Of a DNA stretch of 45,061 nt, positions 8,813-17,139 are shown one piece after another. Position 1 is the first letter of the stretch. Each line of letters begins with the position of its first letter. A model generated the notes under the pieces. The model worked only from the letters and a program-made list of their open reading frames with translations. It was not told where the DNA came from and did no database searches. This DNA comes from an uncultured Pseudomonadota bacterium (GTDB taxonomy: Bacteria > Pseudomonadota > Gammaproteobacteria > Burkholderiales > Rhodocyclaceae). The DNA lies in assembly GCA_946479855.1 (NCBI GenBank), contig CAMLHL010000015.1, forward strand, positions 1-45,061, read 5' to 3'. A program made the translations under genes and the position numbers.

Positions 8813-11800
8813 GGGGTTCTTCCTTCTGGTCTGCGACCGCTTGGGCCTGGGCATCGATCGCTGCTTCCGGCAACAGCATTTCGGACAGTTCGCGATATTC
8901 CTGGTGACGCAGGCGGGCATCCTTGCCGGCTTGCGCCAGGAACTGAGCTGACGCCTCCGGGTGCAAGCGTTCAAGCACGGTGAAACGCGCTTCGTTGCCG
9001 GCGAATTCAGCGAACGGGATGCTTGGTGCGGCACTATCCACCGACAACGGATTCTTGCCCTGCTCGCGCAGCCGTGGATCGTAGCGGAGCAGCGGCCAGT
9101 GACCGGCCTTGACGGCCAGGTCCTGCTGGCGCAGGTTGTTCGAGAGATCCATGCCGTGGGCGATGCACGGGCTGTAGGCAATGATGATCGAGACGCCGGG
9201 ATAGCTTTCGGCTTCGAGGAAGGCCTTCAAGGTATGGACATCCTTGGCGCCGTAGGCCACCTGTGCGACATAGACGTTTTCGTAATCCATTGCGATGCGC
9301 GCCAGATCCTTCTTGCGGTTCGGCTTGCCGCCGGCAGCGAACTTGGCAACGGCGCCACGCGGCGTGGCCTTGGAGTTCTGTCCGCCGGTGTTGGAATAAA
9401 CCTCGGTATCGAGCACCAGAATATTGACGTCCTCGCCCGACGACAGGACATGGTCGAGGCCGCCGAAGCCGATATCGTAGGCCCAGCCGTCGCCGCCGAT
9501 AATCCAGACGCTGCGCCGGATCAGGTATTCGGCAACGGCAGCGAGCTGGTCGGCCGCTGGCGTGGCGAGATGCGCCAGTTTTGCCTGCAGTTCGGCGACC
9601 CGTTCGCGTTGTTCATGGATGCCGGCCTCACTGCTCTGGTCGGCGGTCAACAGGGCCTGCGCCAGGGCGTCACCGATTTCCAGCCTCATGGCGCGCACCT
9701 GCGCGCGTGCCGCCTCGGCCAGTTGCCCGGTAGCCAGGCGCATGCCGAGGCCGAACTCGGCGTTGTCTTCGAACAATGAATTGTTCCACGCCGGGCCGCG
9801 ACCATTGCTATCGGTCGTGTATGGCGTGGTCGGCAGATTGCCGCCGTAGATTGACGAACAGCCGGTGGCATTGGCAATCAGCATGCGGTCGCCGAATAAC
9901 TGTGTCGCCAGACGAATGTAGGGGGTTTCGCCGCAGCCGACACAAGCGCCGGAAAACTCGAACAGCGGAGAGAGCAGCATTGAGCCGGGAATGGTGTTGC
10001 GCTTGGCCAGCGTGCGGTCATAGTCGGGCAACGTCAGGAAGAAGGCCCAGTTCTCCGCTTCCTGCATCCGTAAAGGTGCCTGTTCGGCCATGTTCAGCGC
10101 CTTGCGCGAGGCCTTCGACTTGTCGCGGATCGGGCAAACTTCGACGCACAGCGTGCAGCCGGTGCAATCCTCCGGCGCCACCTGATAGCTCATCCGCCAG
10201 CCGGCCGGGTAATCCTTGCTGCGGATGGCCATGCTCTTGAAGGCGGCCGGCGCCCCGTTGGCCAGTTCCGCCGGATAGGCTTTGGCGCGGATCGCTGAAT
10301 GCGGGCAGACAAAGACGCATTTGCCGCATTGCGTGCACAAATCTGCTTCAAGGGCTGGTATCTGCAAGGCCAGATTGCGCTTTTCGTACTTCGCCGTACC
10401 GGTCGGAAAGGTGCCATCGGCCGGAAACAGCGATACCGGCAGGCGGTCGCCCTGGCCGGCGATCATCGGCAGCGTCAATTTGCGGACGAAATCGGAGGCG
10501 CCCGGGGCATCCCGTTCAACTACCCGGATTTCAGAGGCCACCAACTCGGCCGGCACGCTTACTTCGTGCAGGCAGGCCAGGGTCTTGTCGATCGCCCGGT
10601 AATTCAGCTCGGCGATGCGCCGTCCCTTGCGGCCATAGGACTTTTCCACCGCACGCTTGATCGCCGCAAGAGCCTCGCCCTGCGGCAAAATGCCGGAGAT
10701 GGCGAAGAAACAGGTCTGCATGATCGTGTTGATGCGCCGTCCCATGTCGGCTTCCTGGGCCACACGATAGGCGTCGATGACGTGGAAGCGGATGCGCTTG
10801 GCGACCATTTGCCGCTGCATCGCCACCGGTAAGGTCGCCCACACCCGGTCAGCCGGCAACGGCGTGTTGAGCAGAAAAACGGCTCCCGGCGCCGCATGCG
10901 CCAGCAGGTCATGGGTTTCGAGAAAGAGCGGCTGATGGCAGGCGACGAACCTGGCGTCGCCCTCGCCGATCAGGTAGGTCGAACGAATCGGCTGCGGCCC
11001 GAAGCGTAGGTGCGAGACGGTCATCGCTCCGGATTTTTTTGAGTCATAGACGAAATACCCTTGGGCAAAGAGCCCGGTTTCGTCGCCGATGATCTTGATC
11101 GAATTCTTGTTCGCCGACACCGTGCCGTCAGAACCCAGCCCGTAGAAAAGGGCGCCGAAGGTCTGGCGCACGGCATCGGTGCGGAAAGCCGGATCGACGG
11201 GCAGCGACAGGTGCGTCACGTCGTCGCTGATGCCGACCGTGAAGCGGCGTTTGGGACTATCCACGGTCAACGCGGAAAAAACGGCAAAAACCATGGCCGG
11301 CGTGAATTCCTTGGAAGCCAGCCCGTAACGCCCGCCGAGCACCCTGGGCTGGCTGGCGAAGCGCGGCGCTTCGCTGGTCGCATTCTCGGCCAGCGCAACC
11401 AGGATATCCTTGAACAGCGGCTCCCCATCGCCCCCCGGCTCCTTGCAGCGGTCGAGCACGGCGATCGCCCGGGTGCTTGCCGGCAAGGCCGCGAGCAGCG
11501 CCTCCGGCGCCCATGGCCGGTAAAGGCGAACCTTGAGCAGCCCCACCTTCTCGCCCTGCCGCTCCATGTGCTCGACGGTTTCCTGCACGGTTTCTGCAGC
11601 CGACCCCATGACGACAATGACCCGCTCGGCCTCCGGCGCGCCGACGTAATCGAACAGCTGGTATTGCCGGCCGGTCAGCTCGGCAAACTGTGTCATCGCC
11701 TGCTGGACGACGCCCGGAAAGGCATTGAACCACGGGTTCTGTGCCTCGCGGGCCTGGAAGAACACATCGGGATTCTGCGAACTGCCGCGCAGCACCGGAT

Positions 11801-12431
11801 GCTCGGGCGACAGGGCGCGCTGGCGGTGGGCGGCGATCAATTCCGGCGGTAACATTTTTCGCAAGATTTCGTCGTCGACCGGAGCAATCTTCGCCACTTC
11901 GTGCGACGTGCGGAAACCATCGAAGAAATGCAGCACCGGCAGGCGTCCGGCCAGCGTCGCCGCCGAGGCAATGACCGCCATATCCTGAGCCTCCTGGGCC
12001 GAATTCGAGGCGAGCAGCGCGAAGCCGGTGCCGCGCGTGGCCATCACGTCGGAATGATCGCCGAAGATCGACAGTGCATGCGTCGCGACGGCTCGGGCGG
12101 CAACGTGAAAGACCGTCGGGGTCAGTTCGCCGGCGATCTTGAACATGTTGGGAATCATCAGCAGCAGGCCCTGCGAAGCCGTAAAGGTCGTCGCCAGCGC
12201 CCCGCCCTGCAGCGCGCCATGGACGGCACCGGCGGCGCCGCCTTCCGACTGCAGTTCAACGACGCGGGGAACGCTGCCCCAGATATTGGTCTTGCCCTGG
12301 GCGGCCCATTCATCGGAGAGTTCGCCCATGCCGGACGAGGGGGTGATCGGGTAAATGGCGATCACTTCAGAAACGCGGTAAGCCACGTTGGCGACGGCTT
12401 CGTTGCCGTCGATGGTCAGCATCTTGTTCAT
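8805..12431 (-). CDS. nifJ: Pyruvate:ferredoxin (flavodoxin) oxidoreductase, single-chain NifJ
   Basis: Catalyses pyruvate + CoA + oxidised ferredoxin to acetyl-CoA, CO2 and reduced ferredoxin; a source of low-potential electrons under anoxia or for nitrogenase. 1208 residues from ATG 12431, the normal size for the fused homodimeric enzyme. Domains in order: N-terminal pyruvate-binding domain with YPITPSS (27-33), CoA-binding middle region, a ferredoxin-like domain with CTQCGKCVFVCP (about 695) and CTGCTLCVEVCP (about 755), and a C-terminal TPP domain with CVGCGETPY (about 828), NATGCSSIYGG, GGDGWAYDIGFGG (about 980) and DTEVYSNTGGQ. All [4Fe-4S] cysteines are present. It forms an overlapping pair with the DHODH-like gene. 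Confidence 0.97.
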   Translation of the reverse strand: MNKMLTIDGNEAVANVAYRVSEVIAIYPITPSSGMGELSDEWAAQGKTNIWGSVPRVVELQSEGGAAGAVHGALQGGALATTFTASQGLLLMIPNMFKIAGELTPTVFHVAARAVATHALSIFGDHSDVMATRGTGFALLASNSAQEAQDMAVIASAATLAGRLPVLHFFDGFRTSHEVAKIAPVDDEILRKMLPPELIAAHRQRALSPEHPVLRGSSQNPDVFFQAREAQNPWFNAFPGVVQQAMTQFAELTGRQYQLFDYVGAPEAERVIVVMGSAAETVQETVEHMERQGEKVGLLKVRLYRPWAPEALLAALPASTRAIAVLDRCKEPGGDGEPLFKDILVALAENATSEAPRFASQPRVLGGRYGLASKEFTPAMVFAVFSALTVDSPKRRFTVGISDDVTHLSLPVDPAFRTDAVRQTFGALFYGLGSDGTVSANKNSIKIIGDETGLFAQGYFVYDSKKSGAMTVSHLRFGPQPIRSTYLIGEGDARFVACHQPLFLETHDLLAHAAPGAVFLLNTPLPADRVWATLPVAMQRQMVAKRIRFHVIDAYRVAQEADMGRRINTIMQTCFFAISGILPQGEALAAIKRAVEKSYGRKGRRIAELNYRAIDKTLACLHEVSVPAELVASEIRVVERDAPGASDFVRKLTLPMIAGQGDRLPVSLFPADGTFPTGTAKYEKRNLALQIPALEADLCTQCGKCVFVCPHSAIRAKAYPAELANGAPAAFKSMAIRSKDYPAGWRMSYQVAPEDCTGCTLCVEVCPIRDKSKASRKALNMAEQAPLRMQEAENWAFFLTLPDYDRTLAKRNTIPGSMLLSPLFEFSGACVGCGETPYIRLATQLFGDRMLIANATGCSSIYGGNLPTTPYTTDSNGRGPAWNNSLFEDNAEFGLGMRLATGQLAEAARAQVRAMRLEIGDALAQALLTADQSSEAGIHEQRERVAELQAKLAHLATPAADQLAAVAEYLIRRSVWIIGGDGWAYDIGFGGLDHVLSSGEDVNILVLDTEVYSNTGGQNSKATPRGAVAKFAAGGKPNRKKDLARIAMDYENVYVAQVAYGAKDVHTLKAFLEAESYPGVSIIIAYSPCIAHGMDLSNNLRQQDLAVKAGHWPLLRYDPRLREQGKNPLSVDSAAPSIPFAEFAGNEARFTVLERLHPEASAQFLAQAGKDARLRHQEYRELSEMLLPEAAIDAQAQAVADQKEEPHA

Positions 12432-12577
12432 GACGATTCCCGGCGATACCCGTAGCAAGCCAGACGAGCTGCTGCGGAAAAACGGCCCGGCACGGCCGGT
12501 GCCGCCTGCTGCGATTCAACAATTCGATTCTACGCCGACTCGCCGGAAATTTATGCCATATAAAAACCAAAACTAGC

Positions 12578-12606
12578 GCTGCGGCAAGACAGGGCTTGCC
12601 GGCAGC
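12578..12606 (-). terminator. Stem-loop downstream of the GGDEF/EAL gene, possible terminator
   Basis: GCTGC-GGCAAG pairs with CTTGCC-GCAGC around a 6-nt loop, with one bulged base. It lies 13-41 bp past the stop of the GGDEF/EAL gene and before nifJ, both on the minus strand. On that strand it is followed after a short spacer by GTTTTGGTTTTTATATGG, an imperfect U-rich tail. It probably separates the signalling operon from nifJ, whose own promoter would lie in the rest of the 187-bp gap. Confidence 0.5.
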
Positions 12607-12618
12607 GACAGCGCAGGC

Positions 12619-14667
12619 TCAGACCATGCCAGCCTGCAGATACTCGCCAACCGCTGCCGCCTGCATCGGCCGCGAATAAAAGTAGCCCTGAAACTCGTTA
12701 CAGCCGCAAACCGCCAGCACATCCCTCTCCGCCTCGGTCTCGACCCCTTCGGCCACGATGTGCAGATTCAGGCTCTTGCCGAGGAAGATGATGGCATGCG
12801 GAATCGCCATCGTCTTGCCGCCCCGGTCGCAACCGGAAACGAAAGAACGGTCGATTTTCAGCGTATCGATCGGCAGACGTTGCAGATAGCTCAGCGATGA
12901 ATAGCCGGTGCCGAAATCATCGACTGCAATCCGCACGCCTAGCGCCTTGATCGACTTGAGCACCCGAATGGTGTGCTCGACATCGCCCATGATCATGCTC
13001 TCGGTGATTTCCAGCTCCAGGCATTCCGGCGGCAGGCCGGAAACGGCCAGCGCATCGGCCACCACGGCCGGCAATCCGGGTTCTTTCAGCTGGCGCGCCG
13101 ACAGGTTGACCGCCACGCTCAAGGCTTGGCCATCGACCAGCGGCCAGCTGGCCGCGGTCCGGCAGGCGGCATACAACACCTGCTCGCCAATCGCCAGGAT
13201 CTGCCCGGTCTCCTCGGCCAGCGGGATAAAGCGGTCTGGCGTCACCAACCCCTGCCCGGCACTGTTCCAGCGAACCAGTGCCTCGAAGCCCCTGACCCGG
13301 GCCGCCGCATCGACTTTGGGCTGGTAGACCACGGTCAGTTCATTGTGCTCAATGGCGCTCTGGAGCGCGCTTTCGAGGACAAAGCGATCCTGCACGACCT
13401 GATTCAGATCGCGGGTATAAAAGTGATACTGGCCCTTACCGCTTTTCTTGGCGTGATACATCGCGACATCGGCGACCCGCAGCAGACCGTCGAGATCCTG
13501 CGCATCATCGGGATAAACGCTGACGCCGATGCTTGAATTGATGCGCAGGGCGTGCCCTTCGAGCATCAGGGGAGCCTGGATGGAAGCCAGCACCCGGTCG
13601 AGCAGATGCCGGGTGCCCTCGCTCGATGCCTGTTCCCCCATGATCAGCACGAATTCGTCGCCACCATAGCGGGCGACGGTATCGACCCCGCGCAAGGCCT
13701 GGCGCAGGCGGCTGGCGATCTCGATCAGCAATTCATCGCCGACGGCATGCCCGAGGCTGTCGTTGATGACCTTGAAATTATCGAGGTCGACAAACGCCAG
13801 CACGACCTTGCTCGCCTGACGCTGGGCCAGTTGCACGGCCTGTTCCAGACGATCCTGCAAGAGATTGCGATTGGGCAGGCCGGTCAATGGATCGTGTGTC
13901 GCCTGATGTTGGAGCACCGTCTGGTAGCGATGGCGCTCGGTGATGTCCTCGACCGTTCCTTCGTAATAGAGCAAGGCGCCATCCGGCGAGTAGACGGCAT
14001 GCGCATTCTCGGAAATCCAGATCCGGCTGCCATCGTGGCAGATAACCTCCGATTCGAAATCGCTGACCCGTCCATCGCGCTGAATCAGGCGCTTGAAGTC
14101 ATCCCGCCGCCGCGGGTCGACATAAAGTCCGGTTGCGATATCGGCTAGGCTGCAGATCAGCGCCTCCGGGTCTGGATAGCGGTAAAGCGTCGCCAGTGCC
14201 TGGTTGGCGGCCAGATATCGCCCGTTCTCGGTACTCTGGAACATGCCGACCACGGAATTCTCGAAGATGCTGCGGTAACGCAACTCGGTTTCGGCCAGTT
14301 GGATCTGGGCCAGGACGCGATCGGTAATATCCTCCAGATAGCCTTCGATAATCTGCCGTCCAGCCTCGTCGTGCAGGCCGATACCACGCTCCAGCACCCA
14401 CTTTTCCTCGCCATCCCGACAGACGATGCGGTATTCCATGCGGTAGCGCGCCCCGGTATCGAGCGCCGCCAGAATAGTCCCCCGCACGACCGCGCGATCT
14501 TCCGGATGGGTCAATGATTCCAGCGAGTTGCGCGGATTTCCCACCAGGTCCTCGGCTGCATGGCCGGTCAACTCGTGGCAACCGGGGCTGACCGACAACA
14601 AGGTCCAGTATTCATCCACCAGACAGCGAAAAAGCATGCCGTCCAGAGCGGAAAACAGGGTGCTCAT
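12619..14667 (-). CDS. PAS-PAS-GGDEF-EAL cyclic-di-GMP signalling protein
   Basis: Soluble bifunctional c-di-GMP protein: two PAS sensor domains (about residues 10-120 and 135-250), a diguanylate cyclase domain with intact YGGDEF preceded at the correct distance by an RGVD inhibitory I-site (about 330-345), and a C-terminal phosphodiesterase domain. The latter has FEALVRW (about 460), LEITES, DDFGTGYSSL, LKIDRSFV, VAEGVETE and FQGYFYSRPM, so both halves look catalytically competent. Start choice: ATG 14667 has AGGAG 10 nt upstream. An alternative GTG at 14763 overlaps the NIT gene stop by 8 bp but has no visible ribosome site and adds 32 low-complexity residues. Last gene of the MCP/NIT operon; no TM is visible. 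Confidence 0.93.
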   Translation of the reverse strand: MSTLFSALDGMLFRCLVDEYWTLLSVSPGCHELTGHAAEDLVGNPRNSLESLTHPEDRAVVRGTILAALDTGARYRMEYRIVCRDGEEKWVLERGIGLHDEAGRQIIEGYLEDITDRVLAQIQLAETELRYRSIFENSVVGMFQSTENGRYLAANQALATLYRYPDPEALICSLADIATGLYVDPRRRDDFKRLIQRDGRVSDFESEVICHDGSRIWISENAHAVYSPDGALLYYEGTVEDITERHRYQTVLQHQATHDPLTGLPNRNLLQDRLEQAVQLAQRQASKVVLAFVDLDNFKVINDSLGHAVGDELLIEIASRLRQALRGVDTVARYGGDEFVLIMGEQASSEGTRHLLDRVLASIQAPLMLEGHALRINSSIGVSVYPDDAQDLDGLLRVADVAMYHAKKSGKGQYHFYTRDLNQVVQDRFVLESALQSAIEHNELTVVYQPKVDAAARVRGFEALVRWNSAGQGLVTPDRFIPLAEETGQILAIGEQVLYAACRTAASWPLVDGQALSVAVNLSARQLKEPGLPAVVADALAVSGLPPECLELEITESMIMGDVEHTIRVLKSIKALGVRIAVDDFGTGYSSLSYLQRLPIDTLKIDRSFVSGCDRGGKTMAIPHAIIFLGKSLNLHIVAEGVETEAERDVLAVCGCNEFQGYFYSRPMQAAAVGEYLQAGMV

Positions 14668-14755
14668 GGCCGGCAGGCTCCTGACGCCGGCAGAACCGAC
14701 ACCTGAGGCCGGTCCAAACCCCATGTCCGGCACCGGCCGGGCAAAAAAACCGAAC

Positions 14756-15655
14756 TTAGACACGCTGCAATGGGCCTGAAGGTCGACCAGCCGTTTTTCC
14801 GATACCCACCTGCATCAATTCAGCGCCGCTCTCGTCAATCCAGGCGAACACGCTATCGACCGCCGCCGTGGAAATCTCGAAATATTCCTGAGCGGTGACG
14901 CTGATACCGGAACTCAGCAACATCCGGGTCCTGATCACCCGCGCCATCTGCTGCACCGCGAACGCCGCCTTGGCCGCCCTCTCCCCCCGTCCGCCCACCT
15001 CGTTGGCCTGGCTGAGCAGGGCCTCGGCGCGGGCCACCAGGAACATCAGACGGACCCGCGCCACCGCGGAGCAACCACGTCGTGCCGCGACACTGGTCCC
15101 CAAGGCTCGCGCCTGCCCCAGGCATTCGGTTAGCGCCGGCAAGCGGCTGGCGTAATTGCGCACCAGGCCGCGGGCACAGCGGTCGACCAGCAGCAACTCG
15201 ACCCGCGACTCGCCCAGTGCGGCCAGCCACTGCAGCAGTTGATCGATCAACAGACTGTGCTGGGCGATGCTTTGCTCGACGGAAAGCCCGGCCAGCTTCT
15301 CGCGCAGCTCACCCCAGTGGAATTGGAACAAGGACAAATCATTCGGCGTCAGACAAGGGTGCGCCCGGGCGCTTTCCTCTTTGGCCACCGCCCGCATCGA
15401 CGGAATCAGGCCTTCGATTTCACGCCCCTTGGCATCGAGCCGCGCCCTGAAGTCATGATCTCCGGAGAGCAGGGCAGAACTCATGCCGCGATGCTGCTGG
15501 AAATGTCCGACCAGGGCGAGTAGCGAACGGCAGGCGGCCAGCGTGTCGTCCAGCGACTTGCCGGCATCCAGCCAGCGGTGGCGGCGATAGAGCACCGTCG
15601 AAACCGCCAGGATGAGGCCGGCCAGCGCCAGCATCACATTAATGATCAAGCTCAT
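14756..15655 (-). CDS. Membrane-anchored NIT-type (nitrate/nitrite sensor-like) protein
   Basis: About 299 residues with one N-terminal TM (5-24) followed at once by RRHR, which by the positive-inside rule places the rest in the cytoplasm. The helical domain carries FQQHRGMSSALLSGD (52-66), the hallmark of NIT (PF08376-type) sensor domains. A near-identical motif occurs in the chemoreceptor at 1-1510. There is no kinase, HAMP, GGDEF or MCP output domain of its own. The ATG at 15655, with GTG directly before it as an alternative, lies 7 bp after the MCP stop. The downstream GGDEF/EAL frame abuts or overlaps its end. Inferred role: separate sensor module for the neighbouring MCP or for the c-di-GMP enzyme. 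Confidence 0.82.
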   Translation of the reverse strand: MSLIINVMLALAGLILAVSTVLYRRHRWLDAGKSLDDTLAACRSLLALVGHFQQHRGMSSALLSGDHDFRARLDAKGREIEGLIPSMRAVAKEESARAHPCLTPNDLSLFQFHWGELREKLAGLSVEQSIAQHSLLIDQLLQWLAALGESRVELLLVDRCARGLVRNYASRLPALTECLGQARALGTSVAARRGCSAVARVRLMFLVARAEALLSQANEVGGRGERAAKAAFAVQQMARVIRTRMLLSSGISVTAQEYFEISTAAVDSVFAWIDESGAELMQVGIGKTAGRPSGPLQRV

Positions 15656-15662
15656 CACAATC

Positions 15663-16856
15663 TCACTCGTATTGGTATTTTTTCAGGGCCCCGGTCAGCT
15701 GAACCGACAAATCGCTCAAATACCGGGAGAGTTCGCTGTTCTCGCGGACCAGATGTTCGTTGGCATCCGCCAGTTCGGCGACCTGCTCGATGTCGCGGGC
15801 AATGTTCTGGCCAGCCTCGCTTTGCTCCTGGCTGGCCGCAGCGATATCGCGAATCAGTGCCAGCGTCTGGCGAGCATTCGCTTCGACCCGGCGCAGGTCT
15901 TCGACCGCATCCCCGGCATCGGCGAGACTGCTCGCAGCCTGGCTGGTGGTCGCCGCCATCGCGTCGATCATCCCGCCGACATCGTGCCTGACGCCCTCGA
16001 TACGCTCGCCAATATCGCGGGTGGCGTTGCTGGTTCGCTCGGCCAGCTTGCGCACCTCATCGGCCACCACCGCAAAACCGCGCCCCTGTTCGCCGGCCCG
16101 CGCCGCCTCGATGGCGGCATTGAGCGCCAGCAGGTTGGTCTGTGCCGCAATCTCGGCAATCAGCTCGACGATGGCGTCGATCTCCCGCGAGCGCTCGCCG
16201 AGGCGACTGGCGCTGTCCGAAGTTTGCTGCACCGTCGCGGTCAGTTTTTCCAGACTGCGCGCCAGGCCGCCGACCCGCTCCGCGCCGGCCACCGCCATCT
16301 GCCCCGAGGCCTCGGCCACCGCCGCCGCACCCTGTGCACTTTCGCTGGTCAAGCCCAGGCTGACGGTCAATTGCTCCAGGGTGGCCGAGGACGACAGGGT
16401 AATATCGCGCTGCCGGCGCACACCATCGTCGCCACCGCTGGCATTGGCGCTGCTTTCGCCGGCCACGCTGGAAATTTCCTGCGACATCCGGGCAAAGGTC
16501 AAAAACAGGCCAGACAACGATCGCGCCATGCCGTTCAGGCGTTCAGCCAGCGGTGCCAGAGCACCGCAACACCGGGCATCGAGGCGGCTGACCAGGCAAC
16601 CCGCCGCCAGATCCAGCGCAAAACTGTCGATCAAGACCAGGGCAGCCTCCAGCTCGCGTTGCATGATGATCGCCATGGCAATCGACATGCCCATTAAAAC
16701 TATGGCGCCAGCCCCCCACAGTTCAGCCTGATCGCCCAGCACGGCAGCGGCCACAGCAGCTCCGCCGCCCGCTGCCACTAAACAGACCACGAGCAAACGT
16801 CGCTGCAAAGCCTTCATGCAGGCGCGCAAGGCGGGTACCGATTCAGTCATTTGCAT
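15663..16856 (-). CDS. Methyl-accepting chemotaxis protein without periplasmic sensor domain
   Basis: About 397 residues from ATG 16856 (GTG 16871 and ATG 16850 are also possible; no clear ribosome site distinguishes them). Two TMs (about 21-41 and 48-65) are joined by only about six residues, so there is no room for an extracellular ligand domain. A HAMP-like segment follows ([19 protein letters not shown]), then the MCP signalling domain with the conserved hairpin tip [20 protein letters not shown] and [17 protein letters not shown] (about 235-275). There is no C-terminal CheR-binding pentapeptide. First gene of the operon behind the sigma54 element at 16895-16910. It must sense the cytoplasm, the membrane or a partner; the adjacent NIT protein is the obvious candidate. 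Confidence 0.9.
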   Translation of the reverse strand: MQMTESVPALRACMKALQRRLLVVCLVAAGGGAAVAAAVLGDQAELWGAGAIVLMGMSIAMAIIMQRELEAALVLIDSFALDLAAGCLVSRLDARCCGALAPLAERLNGMARSLSGLFLTFARMSQEISSVAGESSANASGGDDGVRRQRDITLSSSATLEQLTVSLGLTSESAQGAAAVAEASGQMAVAGAERVGGLARSLEKLTATVQQTSDSASRLGERSREIDAIVELIAEIAAQTNLLALNAAIEAARAGEQGRGFAVVADEVRKLAERTSNATRDIGERIEGVRHDVGGMIDAMAATTSQAASSLADAGDAVEDLRRVEANARQTLALIRDIAAASQEQSEAGQNIARDIEQVAELADANEHLVRENSELSRYLSDLSVQLTGALKKYQYE

Positions 16857-16894
16857 ATCAGTCAGGCACACAGTTATAAGGTTACCGCCAACAA

Positions 16895-16910
16895 AGCAAA
16901 TCCCTTGCCA
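16895..16910 (-). promoter_or_regulatory. Sigma54 (RpoN) -24/-12 promoter of the MCP-NIT-GGDEF/EAL operon
   Basis: On the minus strand TGGCAAGGGATTTGCT matches TGGCACG-N4-TTGCW with a single mismatch and exact GG-N10-GC spacing (GG at 16909-16908, GC at 16897-16896). Transcription would start near 16884, giving a 15-35 nt leader to the candidate MCP starts. Upstream lies a very AT-rich tract (about 16905-17005) of the kind that bends between an RpoN promoter and its enhancers. Confidence 0.78.
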
Positions 16911-16925
16911 TCAATTAAACAAAAA

Positions 16926-16938
16926 ACAATTATTGATT
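16926..16938 (-). promoter_or_regulatory. IHF-like site between RpoN promoter and enhancers
   Basis: The minus-strand 13-mer AATCAATAATTGT fits the IHF consensus WATCAA-N4-TTR except for the second T of TTR. It lies 16-28 bp upstream of the -24 GG inside an AT-rich tract, the usual place for IHF at RpoN promoters. A single weak-consensus match carries limited weight by itself; the position is what supports it. Confidence 0.4.
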
Positions 16939-17016
16939 TATATTCAATTCAATAAATGAAAAACAAGCCAGAAATAAATCAACTTATATTGTTTTGTCAT
17001 TAACCGGAAAGCGCCT

Positions 17017-17033
17017 TGCACCAGCACGGTGCC
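17017..17033. promoter_or_regulatory. NtrC-like enhancer box 1
   Basis: TGCACC-AGCAC-GGTGCC matches the NtrC site TGCACC-N5-GGTGCA at 11 of 12 fixed positions. Its centre lies about 140 bp upstream of the predicted RpoN start near 16884, a normal enhancer distance. It sits between the divergent MCP operon and prfB. Confidence 0.62.
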
Positions 17034-17060
17034 ACCATCAGCCTGAACAAAACGCGGTAG

Positions 17061-17077
17061 CGCACCTAAAACGTGCA
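17061..17077. promoter_or_regulatory. NtrC-like enhancer box 2
   Basis: CGCACC-TAAAA-CGTGCA matches TGCACC-N5-GGTGCA at 10 of 12 fixed positions. Its centre is 44 bp from box 1, close to four helical turns, as expected for paired NtrC dimers. It is also only about 25 bp upstream of the prfB -10 element, so bound protein could affect prfB. Confidence 0.5.
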
Positions 17078-17102
17078 GCCGGATACCGCTTTGCGCAGCA
17101 GC

Positions 17103-17108
17103 TATAAT
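17103..17108 (+). promoter_or_regulatory. prfB -10 element
   Basis: Consensus TATAAT 32 bp before the prfB ATG. No good -35 hexamer is visible at 16-18 bp, so only the -10 is claimed. Confidence 0.5.
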
Positions 17109-17139
17109 TGCGCTTTTGCCACGCAGCGGGACGAACATC

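Noticed and set aside
8813..9181. Upstream extension of the DHODH-like frame
   Set aside because: Lies within nifJ, not protein-like, and ATG 8812 starts a clean family N-terminus.
12496..12516. CGGCAC-GGCCG-GTGCCG palindrome upstream of nifJ as an NtrC box
   Set aside because: Spacing between GCAC and GTGC is 5, not 7, and no -24/-12 element was found before nifJ.
16933..16948. FNR-like box in the AT-rich tract
   Set aside because: TTGAT arm is present but the second arm is out of register with TTGAT-N4-ATCAA.
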